Assembly: GCF_024802625.1 (NCBI RefSeq)
Contig: NZ_CP103371.1
Location: 1,178,001 to 1,242,000, forward strand
DNA from: Massilia sp. H6
Lineage (GTDB): Bacteria > Pseudomonadota > Gammaproteobacteria > Burkholderiales > Burkholderiaceae_D
Direction of reading: 5' to 3'
DNA length: 64,000 nucleotides
Of the stretch, positions 1-10,448 are shown piece by piece. Made by a program: the position numbers and the translations under genes. The stretch's first letter is position 1, and each line of letters begins with the position of its first letter. The notes beneath the pieces were generated by a model. The model searched no databases. It saw nothing but the letters and a program-made list of their open reading frames with translations, and was not told where the DNA came from.

Positions 1-1
1 C

Positions 2-334
2 TCGCTGCTGGCAGACGACGTGCTGTTTTTGGTCGCGCGCGGCAGCGACGGCGCCGCGCTCGGCTGCGTGGCGCTGGTGCGGCGCGAGGGCTTCGGCGAG
101 GTCAAGTGCATGGTGGTCGACCAAGCCATGCGCGGGCGTGGCACCGGGCGTCGGCTGCTCGAGCAGCTGGCGACCTTTGCCAGGATGTCTGGCGTGCGCG
201 CGCTCAAGCTGGAAACCGGCATCCGCCAGCTAGAAGCGATCAAGCTGTACGAGCGCTTTGGCTTTACCCGCTGCGCCCCCTTCGGCGCTGGCCAGCCGGA
301 CCCGCTGAGCCTGTTCATGGAAAAGCAGCTGTGA
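2..334 (+). CDS. GNAT family N-acetyltransferase, 5' end outside window
   Basis: This is the C-terminal part of a GNAT acetyltransferase that would transfer an acetyl group from acetyl-CoA to an unknown amine. The reading frame is open from base 2, so the start lies before the window. The acetyl-CoA binding signature is visible as MRGRGTGRRLLEQL (residues about 42-55), followed by the typical LKLETG strand and the AIKLYERFGF helix-strand end. It is followed directly by the EamA permease gene, which can start on a GTG overlapping this stop. The substrate cannot be told from the sequence. Confidence 0.85.
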   Translation, partial: SLLADDVLFLVARGSDGAALGCVALVRREGFGEVKCMVVDQAMRGRGTGRRLLEQLATFARMSGVRALKLETGIRQLEAIKLYERFGFTRCAPFGAGQPDPLSLFMEKQL

Positions 335-342
335 AGCTTGGC

Positions 343-1236
343 ATGAAGCTTGACATGAAGCGGCCCGCCGGCAACCTGTACAGCATTTACGCGATGGTGC
401 TGGCCGTGTTCATGTTTGCCCTGATGGACACGGTCATGAAGCTGCTTACCGAGCGCTATCCGGCGATTCAGGTGGCGGCGCTGCGTTCGCTCACCTCACT
501 GCCGCTGGTAGCGATCTACGTGGGCGTGCGGGTCGGTTACCGCGACATCTTCAAGATCCGCTGGCCGCTGCACCTGATGCGCGCGGTGCTCGGCATCGCG
601 ATGCTGACCCTGTTTGCGTTTGGCATCCGCAATCTGTCGCTGGCCGAGGCCTACACGATTTTCTTCGTCTCGCCCGCCCTCATCACGGCGCTGTCGGTGT
701 GGTTCCTGAAAGAGCGCGTGGGCGCGGCGCGCTGGATCGCGATCGCGGTCGGTCTGGGCGGCGTGCTGGTGGTGCTGCGCCCGAGCGGCGCTGGCTTCCT
801 GACCATAGGCGGGCTGGCCATTCTCGGCGCGGCCGCCATGTACGCCATATCGGCGATCACGGTGGGCATCCTGGCGCGCACCGACCGCAGCGAACATATG
901 GTGTTCTGGCTGATGGTGATGGTGGCGGTTGGCGCCAGCGCGCTGGCGGTGCCCGGCTGGGTGGCGCTGAGCACGGCCGACCTGCCGCTGCTGGCGGCCC
1001 TGTCGCTGACCGGCTTCATCGGCCAGCTGGCGATCACCGAAGCCTTTGCCAGGGGCCAGGCCTCGAGCATCGCCCCCTTTGAATACACCGCGCTGGCCTG
1101 GGCCGTGGGGCTGGATTGGCTGCTGTGGCAAACCCTGCCCGACCGTTACACCATGCTGGGCGCTGCCATTATCATCGGCAGCGGGCTGTATCTGCTGCGC
1201 CACGAGAAAAGACACGTCGAAGCCGAGCATCCGTAG
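343..1236 (+). CDS. EamA/DMT-family permease
   Basis: This is an inner-membrane protein with about ten hydrophobic helices and two EamA repeats, of the drug/metabolite transporter superfamily (the RhaT/YdcZ-like group). Seen features are [17 protein letters not shown] at the start of repeat 1 and the second repeat from about residue 150. Three in-frame starts exist at 331 (GTG), 343 (ATG) and 355 (ATG). I chose 343, because 331 overlaps the previous stop and would be translationally coupled. The length of about 297 residues is usual for the family. The transported metabolite is unknown. Confidence 0.85.
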   Translation: MKLDMKRPAGNLYSIYAMVLAVFMFALMDTVMKLLTERYPAIQVAALRSLTSLPLVAIYVGVRVGYRDIFKIRWPLHLMRAVLGIAMLTLFAFGIRNLSLAEAYTIFFVSPALITALSVWFLKERVGAARWIAIAVGLGGVLVVLRPSGAGFLTIGGLAILGAAAMYAISAITVGILARTDRSEHMVFWLMVMVAVGASALAVPGWVALSTADLPLLAALSLTGFIGQLAITEAFARGQASSIAPFEYTALAWAVGLDWLLWQTLPDRYTMLGAAIIIGSGLYLLRHEKRHVEAEHP

Positions 1237-1271
1237 AGGTGGCCCCGGCAGCAAGCACAAAAGCGCTGGGC

Positions 1272-1277
1272 TATAAT
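1272..1277 (+). promoter_or_regulatory. Perfect -10 hexamer TATAAT just before lpxC
   Basis: TATAAT lies only 6 nt before the lpxC ATG at 1284, so a transcript started from it would begin at or next to the start codon. No Shine-Dalgarno sequence is seen between them. No good -35 box is evident. It could be a leaderless-mRNA promoter or a chance match. Confidence 0.45.
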
Positions 1278-1283
1278 CGCCGG

Positions 1284-2219
1284 ATGCTGAAACAACGAAC
1301 CATCAAACAGGTCGTGCGCACCACCGGTGTCGGCGTCCACTCTGGCACCAAGGTCGAACTGACCCTGCGTCCGGCCGCGCCGGGGGCCGGCATCACCTTC
1401 CGCCGCGTCGACTACGACCCGGTCGTCGCCATCGCCTGCGCCGCCGACGTGGTCGGCGAAACCCGCATGGCCACGGTCCTGATCAAGGACGGCGCGCGCG
1501 TGTCCACCGTCGAGCACCTGATGTCGGCCTGCGCCGGCCTGGGTATCGACAACCTGACCGTCGATGTCACTGCCGAGGAAATCCCGATCATGGACGGCTC
1601 TGCGGCATCCTTCGTCTACCTGCTGCAGCAGGCCGGCGTAGAAGAGCAGGACGTGCCAAAGAAATTCATCCGCGTGCTCAAAGAGGTCGAGATCCGCCAG
1701 GGAACCGGCAGCGGCGAAAAATGGGCGCGCCTGTCGCCTTACGAGGGCTTCAAGCTCGACTTCTTCATTGAATTCAATCACCCGGCGGTGGACGGCACCA
1801 TGCAGCGCGCGGCGGTCGACTTCGGCGACGTGTCGTACGTGCACGACGTGGCGCGGGCGCGCACCTTCGGCTTCATGCAGGACGTGGAAACCCTGCGCGG
1901 CATGGGCTTGGCGCGCGGCGGTTCGCTGGAAAACGCCATCGTGATGGACGAGTACCGCATCCTGAATGCGGACGGGCTGCGCTACGACGACGAATTCGTG
2001 CGCCACAAGATCCTGGACGCGATCGGCGACCTGTACATCGTTGGCCACCCGCTGCTGGCCAGCTACGCGGCGCACAAATCCGGCCACGCGCTCAACAACG
2101 AACTGCTGCGCAAGCTGCTGGCGCAGCCGGATGCCTACGAGATGGTCGAATTCGATTCGCTCGAGGCTGCGCCGCCGTCATATGTTCGGCAGATGACGCG
2201 CGAGTGGGCCCAGACCTGA
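1284..2219 (+). CDS. lpxC: UDP-3-O-acyl-N-acetylglucosamine deacetylase
   Basis: LpxC is the zinc hydrolase of the committed step of lipid A synthesis in the cytosol. It removes acetate from UDP-3-O-acyl-GlcNAc. The 311-residue product has the family length and the standard start MLKQRTIKQ. It shows the zinc/active-site segments STVEHLMSA (about residue 75), MDGSAASF, and the C-terminal [11 protein letters not shown] and [13 protein letters not shown] blocks with the histidine ligands. It is convergent with the DUF721 gene that follows. LpxC level is usually controlled by proteolysis; nothing here shows that directly. Confidence 0.97.
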   Translation: MLKQRTIKQVVRTTGVGVHSGTKVELTLRPAAPGAGITFRRVDYDPVVAIACAADVVGETRMATVLIKDGARVSTVEHLMSACAGLGIDNLTVDVTAEEIPIMDGSAASFVYLLQQAGVEEQDVPKKFIRVLKEVEIRQGTGSGEKWARLSPYEGFKLDFFIEFNHPAVDGTMQRAAVDFGDVSYVHDVARARTFGFMQDVETLRGMGLARGGSLENAIVMDEYRILNADGLRYDDEFVRHKILDAIGDLYIVGHPLLASYAAHKSGHALNNELLRKLLAQPDAYEMVEFDSLEAAPPSYVRQMTREWAQT

Positions 2220-2227
2220 GTGCTCGA

Positions 2228-2725
2228 TTAGCGCCGTTTCTGCGCCAGCCGGCGCAGCGCCGCCACCAGGTCCTTGTTCTGCGTGGTGTCCTCGAGTGAC
2301 TGCGCCAGGTCTTCGAAGGCCTGCACCGCCGTGGGCGGCAGTTCGAGGCTGCGCATTTCGGGTTTTTGCGGCATCGCCCGCGCTACCTGTACCTTGAGCT
2401 TGACCGATTCCACCTGCCAGCCACGCCCGAGCAGGGCAGCTTGCAGCTTGGGTGCCATCTGCTTGACCCGCGCCGCCACCGCCGAACTGGGTACGGCCAG
2501 CACCAGGGCCCCGTCCTGGAACGAGATCACGTCGGTGTTGCCGGCTAACGCAGGCAAGATGGCGGCGCAATCGGATTGCAGGCGCGCCATGCGCATGGCG
2601 GCGGGCAGCAGGCTGGCCATGCGCTCATTGCCGCGCAGGAAATCTGTCGCGACAATCGAAGTCTGGCGATTTTTGGTACCGTAGATATGCACTGGGCGGG
2701 AGTGAAGGTCGATATGCCGCAACAT
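2228..2725 (-). CDS. DUF721/DciA-like protein
   Basis: This is a DUF721 family protein. Some members (DciA) bind and help load the replicative helicase DnaB in bacteria lacking DnaC. The conserved N-terminal segment TDFLRGNERMASLLPAA and the hydrophobic DUF721 fold (DVISFQDGALVLAVPSSAVAARV split here for length) are seen in a 165-residue product. I took the ATG at 2725 rather than one 60 bp upstream, because family members start close to the DFLRG motif. It is divergent from secA, as in relatives where DUF721 genes neighbour lpxC and secA. The DciA role is inferred from family and position. Confidence 0.75.
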   Translation of the reverse strand: MLRHIDLHSRPVHIYGTKNRQTSIVATDFLRGNERMASLLPAAMRMARLQSDCAAILPALAGNTDVISFQDGALVLAVPSSAVAARVKQMAPKLQAALLGRGWQVESVKLKVQVARAMPQKPEMRSLELPPTAVQAFEDLAQSLEDTTQNKDLVAALRRLAQKRR

Positions 2726-2985
2726 AGCATATAAACCGGCATGGAATCGCTCAAGCTTGCGCAAACGCGTCCCGGCTCCCCGCACCGCATGCGCTGGAAC
2801 GACGCGCTTTAGTGCAATTTGATAACATTCTACGACCCAACAGTCTTGTTATCCTGCCCACTGTCCCCAAGTGTGGCCGGATCGCATGATAAAATCAGTA
2901 GCTTTTTGCCATAGGCGGTCTTCGGCGGATGTGTGTCACCGTCCTCCCGGGCTCTTTTTCGCGGCGTATTTTTTGTAGAGTTAGC

Positions 2986-5769
<2,784 letters not shown>

Positions 5770-5792
5770 TCGGCGGGTGAGTGGTAATGACG

Positions 5793-5821
5793 AACGGCCG
5801 GGGAAACCCGGCCGTTTTTTT
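5793..5821 (+). terminator. Rho-independent terminator of secA
   Basis: A perfect 10-bp stem (aacggccggg / cccggccgtt) with a GAAA tetraloop is followed by a run of seven T. It ends secA transcription before the accessory block. Confidence 0.93.
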
Positions 5822-6103
5822 ACGTGTGCGTGCTTGCTGCGAGCTTGGGTCCGACCTTCATCGGGGTGACATTGATTGAGAGTGCGCGAAAGACGACAGT
5901 GCCGGATCTGGCCACTTCACCAAAAACCGTCGTTGGCGCCGCTGGCGCCTGCTGTGTACTCTCCTATTTTGTGCGACATTCGAATAAGATCCGCCACAAA
6001 ACTGCAAAGTCAGACACGGTAAGCAAGAGCTGCCGGTGCCCTGCGGCTTGGCGTGTCAGCAACAAGCTCGTACACTGAGCCATGCTGAACTTCCGCTGTC
6101 GGC
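5822..6103. other. Intergenic region without a supported gene
   Basis: About 280 bp between the secA terminator and the first MITE copy. An 84-codon frame is open here but has no ribosome site or recognisable content and I do not call it. The last 40 bases (from about 6071) resemble the TGAGC...CCGCTGTCGGC part of the palindromic repeat described below. Confidence 0.6.
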
Positions 6104-6257
6104 CCAGGCTGTGTAAAAACGCGAAGTCGCCGCCATGCCGACGGCACGCGACCACTTAAAACGCGCGCCATGGCGTTTTCTCGATGCCGGAAATGGTGAA
6201 GCGACCCCTGAAAACACGCGGATCTCGCGTTTTTACACAGCCTGGCCAAAAGCGGAC
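6071..6257 (+). repeat. Palindromic repeat R0, partial, split by a MITE
   Basis: The end of a repeat unit is recognisable: a TGAGCC core, then CGGC interrupted by the 142-bp MITE, then CCAAAAGCGGAC. Rejoined, the end reads CGGCCAAAAGCGGAC, the same as the right end of R4 and R8. The left half is degraded or missing. Confidence 0.65.
6104..6245 (+). mobile_element. 142-bp MITE-like element, copy 1
   Basis: A 142-bp element is bounded by perfect 21-bp terminal inverted repeats that start CCAGGCTGTGTAAAAAC. It has no transposase. Copy 2 at 9643-9784 is the reverse complement and differs at only one base by my reading. A GCC on both sides of CAGG...CCTG may be a 3-bp target duplication. The right half contains a short frame beginning MPEMVKRPLKTRGS, which I regard as incidental. 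The parent transposon is not in the window. Confidence 0.85.
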
Positions 6258-6292
6258 CTACAAGGGAGTTGAACTTTTTAGGAAAATCGCAC

Positions 6293-6688
6293 ATGAAGGT
6301 GATCGCGGCACTGAGCGCAGTTCTCTTAATTCCATTAGCTGCGATATTTGGAACCAACGCCAGCTCAGCTCAGACAGAGCTAGTGCCAACTGCTCTTTCT
6401 ATTCTTCTATTCGTAGCAGGTACTTCGCTTATTTTAGGATTGGTTTTCGGGCGTTCGGCACTTCGCAGTGCTACAATTTTCGGCGGCTTGTCCCTATTCA
6501 TCATGTGGTTGCCGCTACAGTATTACGCGACCGAGGAGTCGATGATTTGCTCGGGCATTGCTCTGGTCCTTATTGTCGCCACTCAAGTCCTGTTGTTCCT
6601 GGCCGGCGGATGTAATCGTAAGAGAGAAACTGCCACGGCGATCCCTGCCCTCGTAGGTCCGTTTCGGGTCGATTTCGGCCGTTCATGA
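6293..6688 (+). CDS. Small four-helix membrane protein (array family), member 1
   Basis: The product is a 131-residue protein of unknown function with four predicted membrane helices. It shares the motif TSLILGLVFGRSAL and the following PLQYYATEES segment with the products at 10449-10814 and 47272-47625, so the three are paralogues. The ATG at 6293 has an AGGA sequence 9 nt upstream; a TTG at 6269 is the alternative. The last codons (VGPFRVDFGRS) and the stop are contributed by repeat R1, so the gene probably lost its own end. Base use is less GC-rich than in secA. Confidence 0.75.
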   Translation: MKVIAALSAVLLIPLAAIFGTNASSAQTELVPTALSILLFVAGTSLILGLVFGRSALRSATIFGGLSLFIMWLPLQYYATEESMICSGIALVLIVATQVLLFLAGGCNRKRETATAIPALVGPFRVDFGRS

Positions 6689-6758
6689 CAGTCTTTGATT
6701 TTTCCGCCTTGGCAAACTGCTATTCTGAGCCTAACGGCCGGGCTCGGCCATAATCAGA
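6657..6758 (+). repeat. Palindromic repeat R1 (long form)
   Basis: About 102 bp: GTCCGTTTCGGGTCG at the left, a core CTGCTATTCTGAGC at 6717-6730, and ACGGCCGGGCTCGGCC towards the right. It overlaps the end of the preceding gene and lies about 55 bp before the HNH gene. Confidence 0.8.
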
Positions 6759-6812
6759 TACTGACAGACTACGACAACCTTGCTTTTGATTCCCGACCTT
6801 ACAACGCTAACG

Positions 6813-7418
6813 ATGCGCCATTCGATTCTCACGCCAATCCCCGAATTAGAAGAGGCCGCATTGCTCCTTGATGTTGCAGCAAATGCCATCATTGCGGGGG
6901 AACAGCACGTGGCAGCCACGCTGATTAAACAGGCCGACATTCCTGAGATCATGGTCTACGCCAAGCGGGCTGTAGGACCGTTGAGTGTAGATGTACATCG
7001 TGTTCTTCGTCGTCCGAAGTGTTTGCCTAAGGCCGAACGTGATCCTTTGCGAATGCCAAGCCAGCGAGAACAAAGAACGATATTTTCGCGCGACGGGTGG
7101 CGATGCCGCTTTTGCGGTACAAAAGTCATCTGCAAGTTGGCCAGGTCGTTGATTACTCGCGCTTTCGCAATTGAGTCGAACTGGACTAGTGCTGAATTCC
7201 AGCGGCACGCAGCCTTATATGCGCTCGCGTCGTCGCTCGACCACGTCATACCCCATGGCCGCGGAGGAAAAAATGAGTACGAAAATTATGTGACGTCGTG
7301 CTATTGCTGCCAGTTCGGTCGCGGCGAATGGACAATCGAAGAAGCGGAACTTGAAGATCCCAGGTTAAGAGCGCCGATTGTAGACAGGTGGGACGGGTTA
7401 GCCCGACTGGTGACGTAG
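6813..7418 (+). CDS. HNH endonuclease domain protein
   Basis: The 201-residue product carries an HNH nuclease fold in its C-terminal half. Visible parts are a CRFCGTK zinc knuckle (about residue 100), LDHVIPHGRGG with the general-base histidine, and the ENYVTSCYCCQFGRG segment that supplies the second Cys pair. The N-terminal 85 residues are of unknown function. HNH proteins cut DNA and occur in restriction, phage and mobile systems; no partner gene shows which applies here. I preferred the ATG at 6813 to a TTG at 6780. It is one of the array genes between repeats R1 and R2. Confidence 0.8.
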   Translation: MRHSILTPIPELEEAALLLDVAANAIIAGEQHVAATLIKQADIPEIMVYAKRAVGPLSVDVHRVLRRPKCLPKAERDPLRMPSQREQRTIFSRDGWRCRFCGTKVICKLARSLITRAFAIESNWTSAEFQRHAALYALASSLDHVIPHGRGGKNEYENYVTSCYCCQFGRGEWTIEEAELEDPRLRAPIVDRWDGLARLVT

Positions 7419-7439
7419 CATCATGCCGCGGTTGTCTCA

Positions 7440-7498
7440 GTCTGCAATGGGTCGAAACCGGCCTGACCGCGAACGGCCAATTTCGGCCACAAGCGGTC
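7440..7498 (+). repeat. Palindromic repeat R2 (short form)
   Basis: 59 bp: GTCTGCAATGGGTCG at the left and TTTCGGCCACAAGCGGTC at the right, without the CTGCTATGCTGAGC core of the long form. It matches R10 in the second array over most of its length. Confidence 0.75.
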
Positions 7499-7524
7499 GT
7501 TCAACAGCCCTAACAGGTAAGACA

Positions 7525-7941
7525 ATGCAACCGTATCGAATTTTTCTGACGCTAATTTTTGCAGGTTACGGCTGCGCTGCGGCTGCTGAGCAATCGGACA
7601 GCGTCGGCAGTACGAAGCTGCCGGCCGGAGCCGTGCTGATGTGTGGAGAGCATGTCGTTGGCGATGCTTCCGCCAAGCCTATACACATCGACTGGCAGGC
7701 ATTCGGTCTCCATGAGGATATGGACAAAGTTGCGCAGTTCTACCAGGTGCAGTTCGGTCAACCAACGGCTCGGGATGATATTGGACGCTACACCTGGAGG
7801 TCCAAAGGTGCACACAGCGAGTTGATATATGCAGTGCAGCCTTCGTCAACCGCTGGCCCATGGTCTGGATGTTCAACCGATTCATCGAGATTCAAAACAA
7901 TTGTGTTGATTTCCAAAGGGATCTGGGCGACTAAACCCTAA
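7525..7941 (+). CDS. Hypothetical secreted protein in repeat array
   Basis: The 138-residue product starts with a signal peptide (MQPYRIFLTLIFAGYGCAAAA), so it is probably exported. The mature part contains two cysteines and no domain I recognise. The ATG at 7525 has AGGTAAG upstream; a longer frame to 7423 would read through the R2 repeat and is rejected. It lies 26 bp after R2 and 61 bp before R3, in the same orientation as the other array genes. No function is proposed. Confidence 0.65.
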   Translation: MQPYRIFLTLIFAGYGCAAAAEQSDSVGSTKLPAGAVLMCGEHVVGDASAKPIHIDWQAFGLHEDMDKVAQFYQVQFGQPTARDDIGRYTWRSKGAHSELIYAVQPSSTAGPWSGCSTDSSRFKTIVLISKGIWATKP

Positions 7942-8015
7942 CTATCTCTCGCACACAGCCAAGAACCGCTCTGTTTAAGGGCGAATAGTCCTGCTGTCGA
8001 ATGTCTGCAATGGGT

Positions 8016-9236
8016 TGTGGATTCAACCGGTCGATGCAACACACTCATGAAATCGCTGCGCGGGTGTTTCGTAGTTGAGTGTCTTCCTGGGCCGCTCGTT
8101 CAGCTGCCTTGCCACCTCATCGAGCTTCTCCTGTGGATACGCCGAGAGGTCTAAGCCTTTCGGAAAATACTGCCTCAAGAGTCCGTTGGTGTTTTCGTTC
8201 GAGCCGCGTTGCCAAGGATGGTGAGGATCGCAAAAATATACCTGGATATGGGTGTCCAGAGTGAAGCGCTTATGGTCAGCCATTTCCTTCCCGCGGTCCC
8301 AGGTCAACGATTTATAGAGCTCCTGTGGCAGTTTACGCGCATTGCTGATGAGTGCGTCGATCACCGATGCGGTATCTTTGCCGGCCACTTTTACCAGCAT
8401 GACGTAGCGTGTCTGACGTTCGACAAGTGTAGCGATCTGGCTGTTGTGGCTACCGAACAGCAGATCGCCTTCCCAGTGCCCGGGTAGCGCGCGATCCTCG
8501 ACAGCAGCGGGACGCTCGCTGATCGAAACGGTGTCAACGATCCTGCCGTGGTTGTCGGTTTTTTGCGTGTGATGGCGGGAGCGACGCATGTTCCGGCTGC
8601 GCCGCAAGTGCTCCAGCAATTCCTTTTTCAGGGCGCCACGGGCCTGAATATAGAGGCTACGGTAGATGGTTTCGTGTGACACCTGGCAGTCCTCGTCACT
8701 CGGGTACACCTGCTTTAGCCAGCCGGCTATTTGCTCGGGCGACCAGTGCAGCTGGAGTTTGCCGGCGACGATGTCAGCCAGCGCTCGATTCACCACCAGC
8801 TTACACGGCTTGGGACGCCGCGCTCGATCCCAGGCACGTTGGTCGGCCTGGTTTGCGCGATATCCTTCCAGACCGCCATTTCGCTTCATCTCGCGAGACA
8901 CTGTCGAAGGTGATCTGCCGAGCGACGCGGCGATCGAGCGGATGGAACAGCCTGCTACGACCGAGCGGGATATTTCTTCGCGCTCGGCCGCCGTTAGCGC
9001 CAAGCGTGAGCGACATCGTTGTGCTGGACATATTCCACCTGTTTCGGCCAGAATCCGCATGACTGACGAGTGGTTTCGGTCAAACAGCTGGGCAATCTTT
9101 TGAAGCGCATCGCCCTGGCGCCATCGCTCCCACATCAGTGCCTTCTGATTATCTGAGTAATAGATGCGAGGTTTCCGTTTCATGTGAACACTCCTCCATA
9201 AGTCTTAGAGTGTTGCGTTCACCGGTTGAATCCACA
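8016..9236 (-). mobile_element. Complete IS30-family insertion sequence
   Basis: The element is 1221 bp long, the same length as canonical IS30. Its ends are imperfect inverted repeats starting TGTGGATTCAACCGG on the left, with the complement on the right. It is flanked by a GT dinucleotide on both sides, matching the 2-bp target duplication known for IS30. It carries one intact transposase gene. It sits inside palindromic repeat R3. Confidence 0.93.
8023..9183 (-). CDS. IS30-family transposase
   Basis: The 386-residue DDE transposase appears intact. The N-terminal helix-turn-helix region (MLW-like start, RQGDALQKIAQLFDRNHSS and EREEISRSVVAGCSIRSIA) binds the ends. The catalytic core shows GHWEGDLLFG (first Asp), LTWDRGKEMADHK (second Asp) and DPHHPWQRGSNENTNGLLR (Glu). 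It occupies nearly the whole element and reads against the array genes. It could be active, because no frameshift or stop is seen. Confidence 0.95.
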   Translation of the reverse strand: MKRKPRIYYSDNQKALMWERWRQGDALQKIAQLFDRNHSSVMRILAETGGICPAQRCRSRLALTAAEREEISRSVVAGCSIRSIAASLGRSPSTVSREMKRNGGLEGYRANQADQRAWDRARRPKPCKLVVNRALADIVAGKLQLHWSPEQIAGWLKQVYPSDEDCQVSHETIYRSLYIQARGALKKELLEHLRRSRNMRRSRHHTQKTDNHGRIVDTVSISERPAAVEDRALPGHWEGDLLFGSHNSQIATLVERQTRYVMLVKVAGKDTASVIDALISNARKLPQELYKSLTWDRGKEMADHKRFTLDTHIQVYFCDPHHPWQRGSNENTNGLLRQYFPKGLDLSAYPQEKLDEVARQLNERPRKTLNYETPAQRFHECVASTG

Positions 9237-9408
9237 GTCGGATCCGGTCCTTCGTGACAGTCTGCGATTTTTTGGCCGTGATGACTGCTATGCCGAGCTT
9301 AGCGGCCGAGTTCGGCCAAGAGCGGTCATTCGCACCCGTCAATGTCGACACACTTTGGTTGTCCGAAACTATACTGTGTAGTGAGCCATAACGAATACTG
9401 GGGATAAG

Positions 9409-9627
9409 GTGTTGTCAAAATTGATGATTCTGGCAGGAGCTTTTTTGGTGGGCCTTGGAGGTATTTACATTGGGCACCGAATTGAGGGTGAAATGTCTAT
9501 GATCGCGATTGTTGCATTCGCTATCGGCATTATTTGGTTGTCGCAGGCGCCTGTAGTTGCATTGCGCGAACGCGTACAGGAATTAGAGTCGAAGTTGGGC
9601 GGCAGTTCGTCAGTTGACAATGCATAA
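9409..9627 (+). CDS. Small two-helix membrane protein in repeat array
   Basis: The 72-residue product has two hydrophobic segments (residues about 5-23 and 30-50) and then a charged, possibly coiled tail (ALRERVQELESKLGG). The function is unknown. The start is uncertain: GTG at 9409, TTG at 9412 or ATG at 9424 are all possible, with GGGGATAAGG just upstream. The stop codon is only 2 nt from the start of repeat R4, the tightest gene-to-repeat junction of the first array apart from those that overlap. Confidence 0.6.
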   Translation: MLSKLMILAGAFLVGLGGIYIGHRIEGEMSMIAIVAFAIGIIWLSQAPVVALRERVQELESKLGGSSSVDNA

Positions 9628-9629
9628 CC

Positions 9630-9876
9630 GTCCGCTTTGGGGCCAGGCTGTGTAAAAACGTGAGATCCGCGTGTTTTCAGGGGTCGCTTCACCATTTCCG
9701 GCATCGAGAAAACGCCATGGCGCGCGTTTTAAGTGGTCGCGTGCCGTCGGCATGGCGGCGACTTCGCGTTTTTACACAGCCTGGGGCGGTTCCTGCCCTT
9801 CGTGACCGTCCGAGACTTTTTTGTCCTAGCAAGATTCTAAGCTGAGCTGAACGGCCGGCTTCGGCCAACAGCGGAC
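9630..9876 (+). repeat. Palindromic repeat R4 (long form), split by a MITE
   Basis: The left piece 9630-9642 reads GTCCGCTTTGGGG. After the MITE the unit continues with CGTGACCGTCCGAGAC, a TAAGCTGAGC core and the end TCGGCCAACAGCGGAC at 9876. Confidence 0.82.
9643..9784 (-). mobile_element. 142-bp MITE-like element, copy 2
   Basis: This is the reverse complement of copy 1, the same length, with one base difference near one end. A GGGC on both sides of CAGG...CCTG may be a target duplication. Like copy 1 it lies about 13 nt inside the outer end of a palindromic repeat, in the same orientation relative to that arm. Confidence 0.85.
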
Positions 9877-9905
9877 GTTCATACAGAAGCAGGCACTGTC
9901 AAACT

Positions 9906-10307
9906 ATGAAAGGAAATCGGGTGATAAACATTGCTTATTCGGCTGTAAAAGTCCTGATTCTTGCTAGTGTCGGGTCCGTGTTCGCACCGATTAATGCGGG
10001 GGCTAGCGACAAGAGTACTCCGGTCGAGACCACTGCCGAAGCAGCCGGAAACGTTAGGAAGATCTGCGACCGCCCTGAGTACCCTGAACACGAGCTTAAG
10101 CAGAATCATCAAGGGGTAACCGGGCTTCGGTTCCTTGTAGGCACGGACGGCTATGTGAAACGGGCAGTAATCCACAAATCATCCGGTTACCCAGCACTGG
10201 ATGAGGCTGCGCTCGTAGGACTCTCTAAGTGCCGCTTTAAACCCCTCTTGGAGGATGGAAAAGCTGTCGAGAAATGGCTTCCGATTCAATACGTCTGGAA
10301 ACCATAA
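9906..10307 (+). CDS. TonB C-terminal domain protein, secreted
   Basis: The 133-residue product has an N-terminal hydrophobic export signal and then a TonB-like C-terminal domain. The domain signature is LRFLVGTDGYVKRAVIHKSSGYPALDEAAL followed by CRFKPLLEDGKAV. Free-standing TonB_C proteins lack the proline-rich spanning region of true TonB, so energy transduction is unlikely. Two cysteines (at about residues 54 and 110) may pair. It lies between R4 and R5 in the array, with AAGGAAA near the start. The role is unknown. Confidence 0.75.
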   Translation: MKGNRVINIAYSAVKVLILASVGSVFAPINAGASDKSTPVETTAEAAGNVRKICDRPEYPEHELKQNHQGVTGLRFLVGTDGYVKRAVIHKSSGYPALDEAALVGLSKCRFKPLLEDGKAVEKWLPIQYVWKP

Positions 10308-10319
10308 AGAAGACCAAGT

Positions 10320-10422
10320 GTCCGCTTCGGGTCGATTCCGGTCGGTCGTGATCGTCCGTTACTTTTCCAGACTGACACAGTGCTATGCTGAGCCGAACGG
10401 CCGGGTTCGGCAACAAGCAGAC
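10320..10422 (+). repeat. Palindromic repeat R5 (long form)
   Basis: An uninterrupted 103-bp unit: GTCCGCTTCGGGTCG at the left, core GTGCTATGCTGAGC, and the end TTCGGCAACAAGCAGAC. It starts 12 nt after a stop codon and ends 26 nt before the next ATG. Confidence 0.85.
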
Positions 10423-10448
10423 TCTAACGCTGTCTTCCTTGGAGAACT

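Larger units (their letters stand above)
8003..9327 (+). repeat. Palindromic repeat R3 (long form), split by IS30 element
   Basis: The left piece 8003-8015 reads GTCTGCAATGGGT. The right piece 9237-9327 starts GTCGGATCCGGTCC and holds the core CTGCTATGCCGAGC and the end CGGCCAAGAGCGGTC. Removing the element and one GT copy restores a normal repeat of about 102 bp. Confidence 0.82.

Noticed and set aside
5824..6078. An 84-codon frame after the secA terminator
   Set aside because: No ribosome site, no recognisable content, and it overlaps repeat-derived sequence.
6184..6615. A 143-codon plus-strand frame starting MPEMVKRPLKTRGS
   Set aside because: Its first part lies in the MITE and the rest overlaps the membrane protein gene in another frame. 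The same start appears at copy 2, so it comes from the element.
6104..9784. Composite transposon bounded by the two inverted MITE copies
   Set aside because: Each copy is separately embedded in its own repeat unit with its own flanks, so two independent insertions explain the data better than one large element.
9906..10307. Functional TonB energy transducer
   Set aside because: The proline-rich periplasm-spanning part and ExbB/ExbD neighbours are missing; only the C-terminal domain fold is present.
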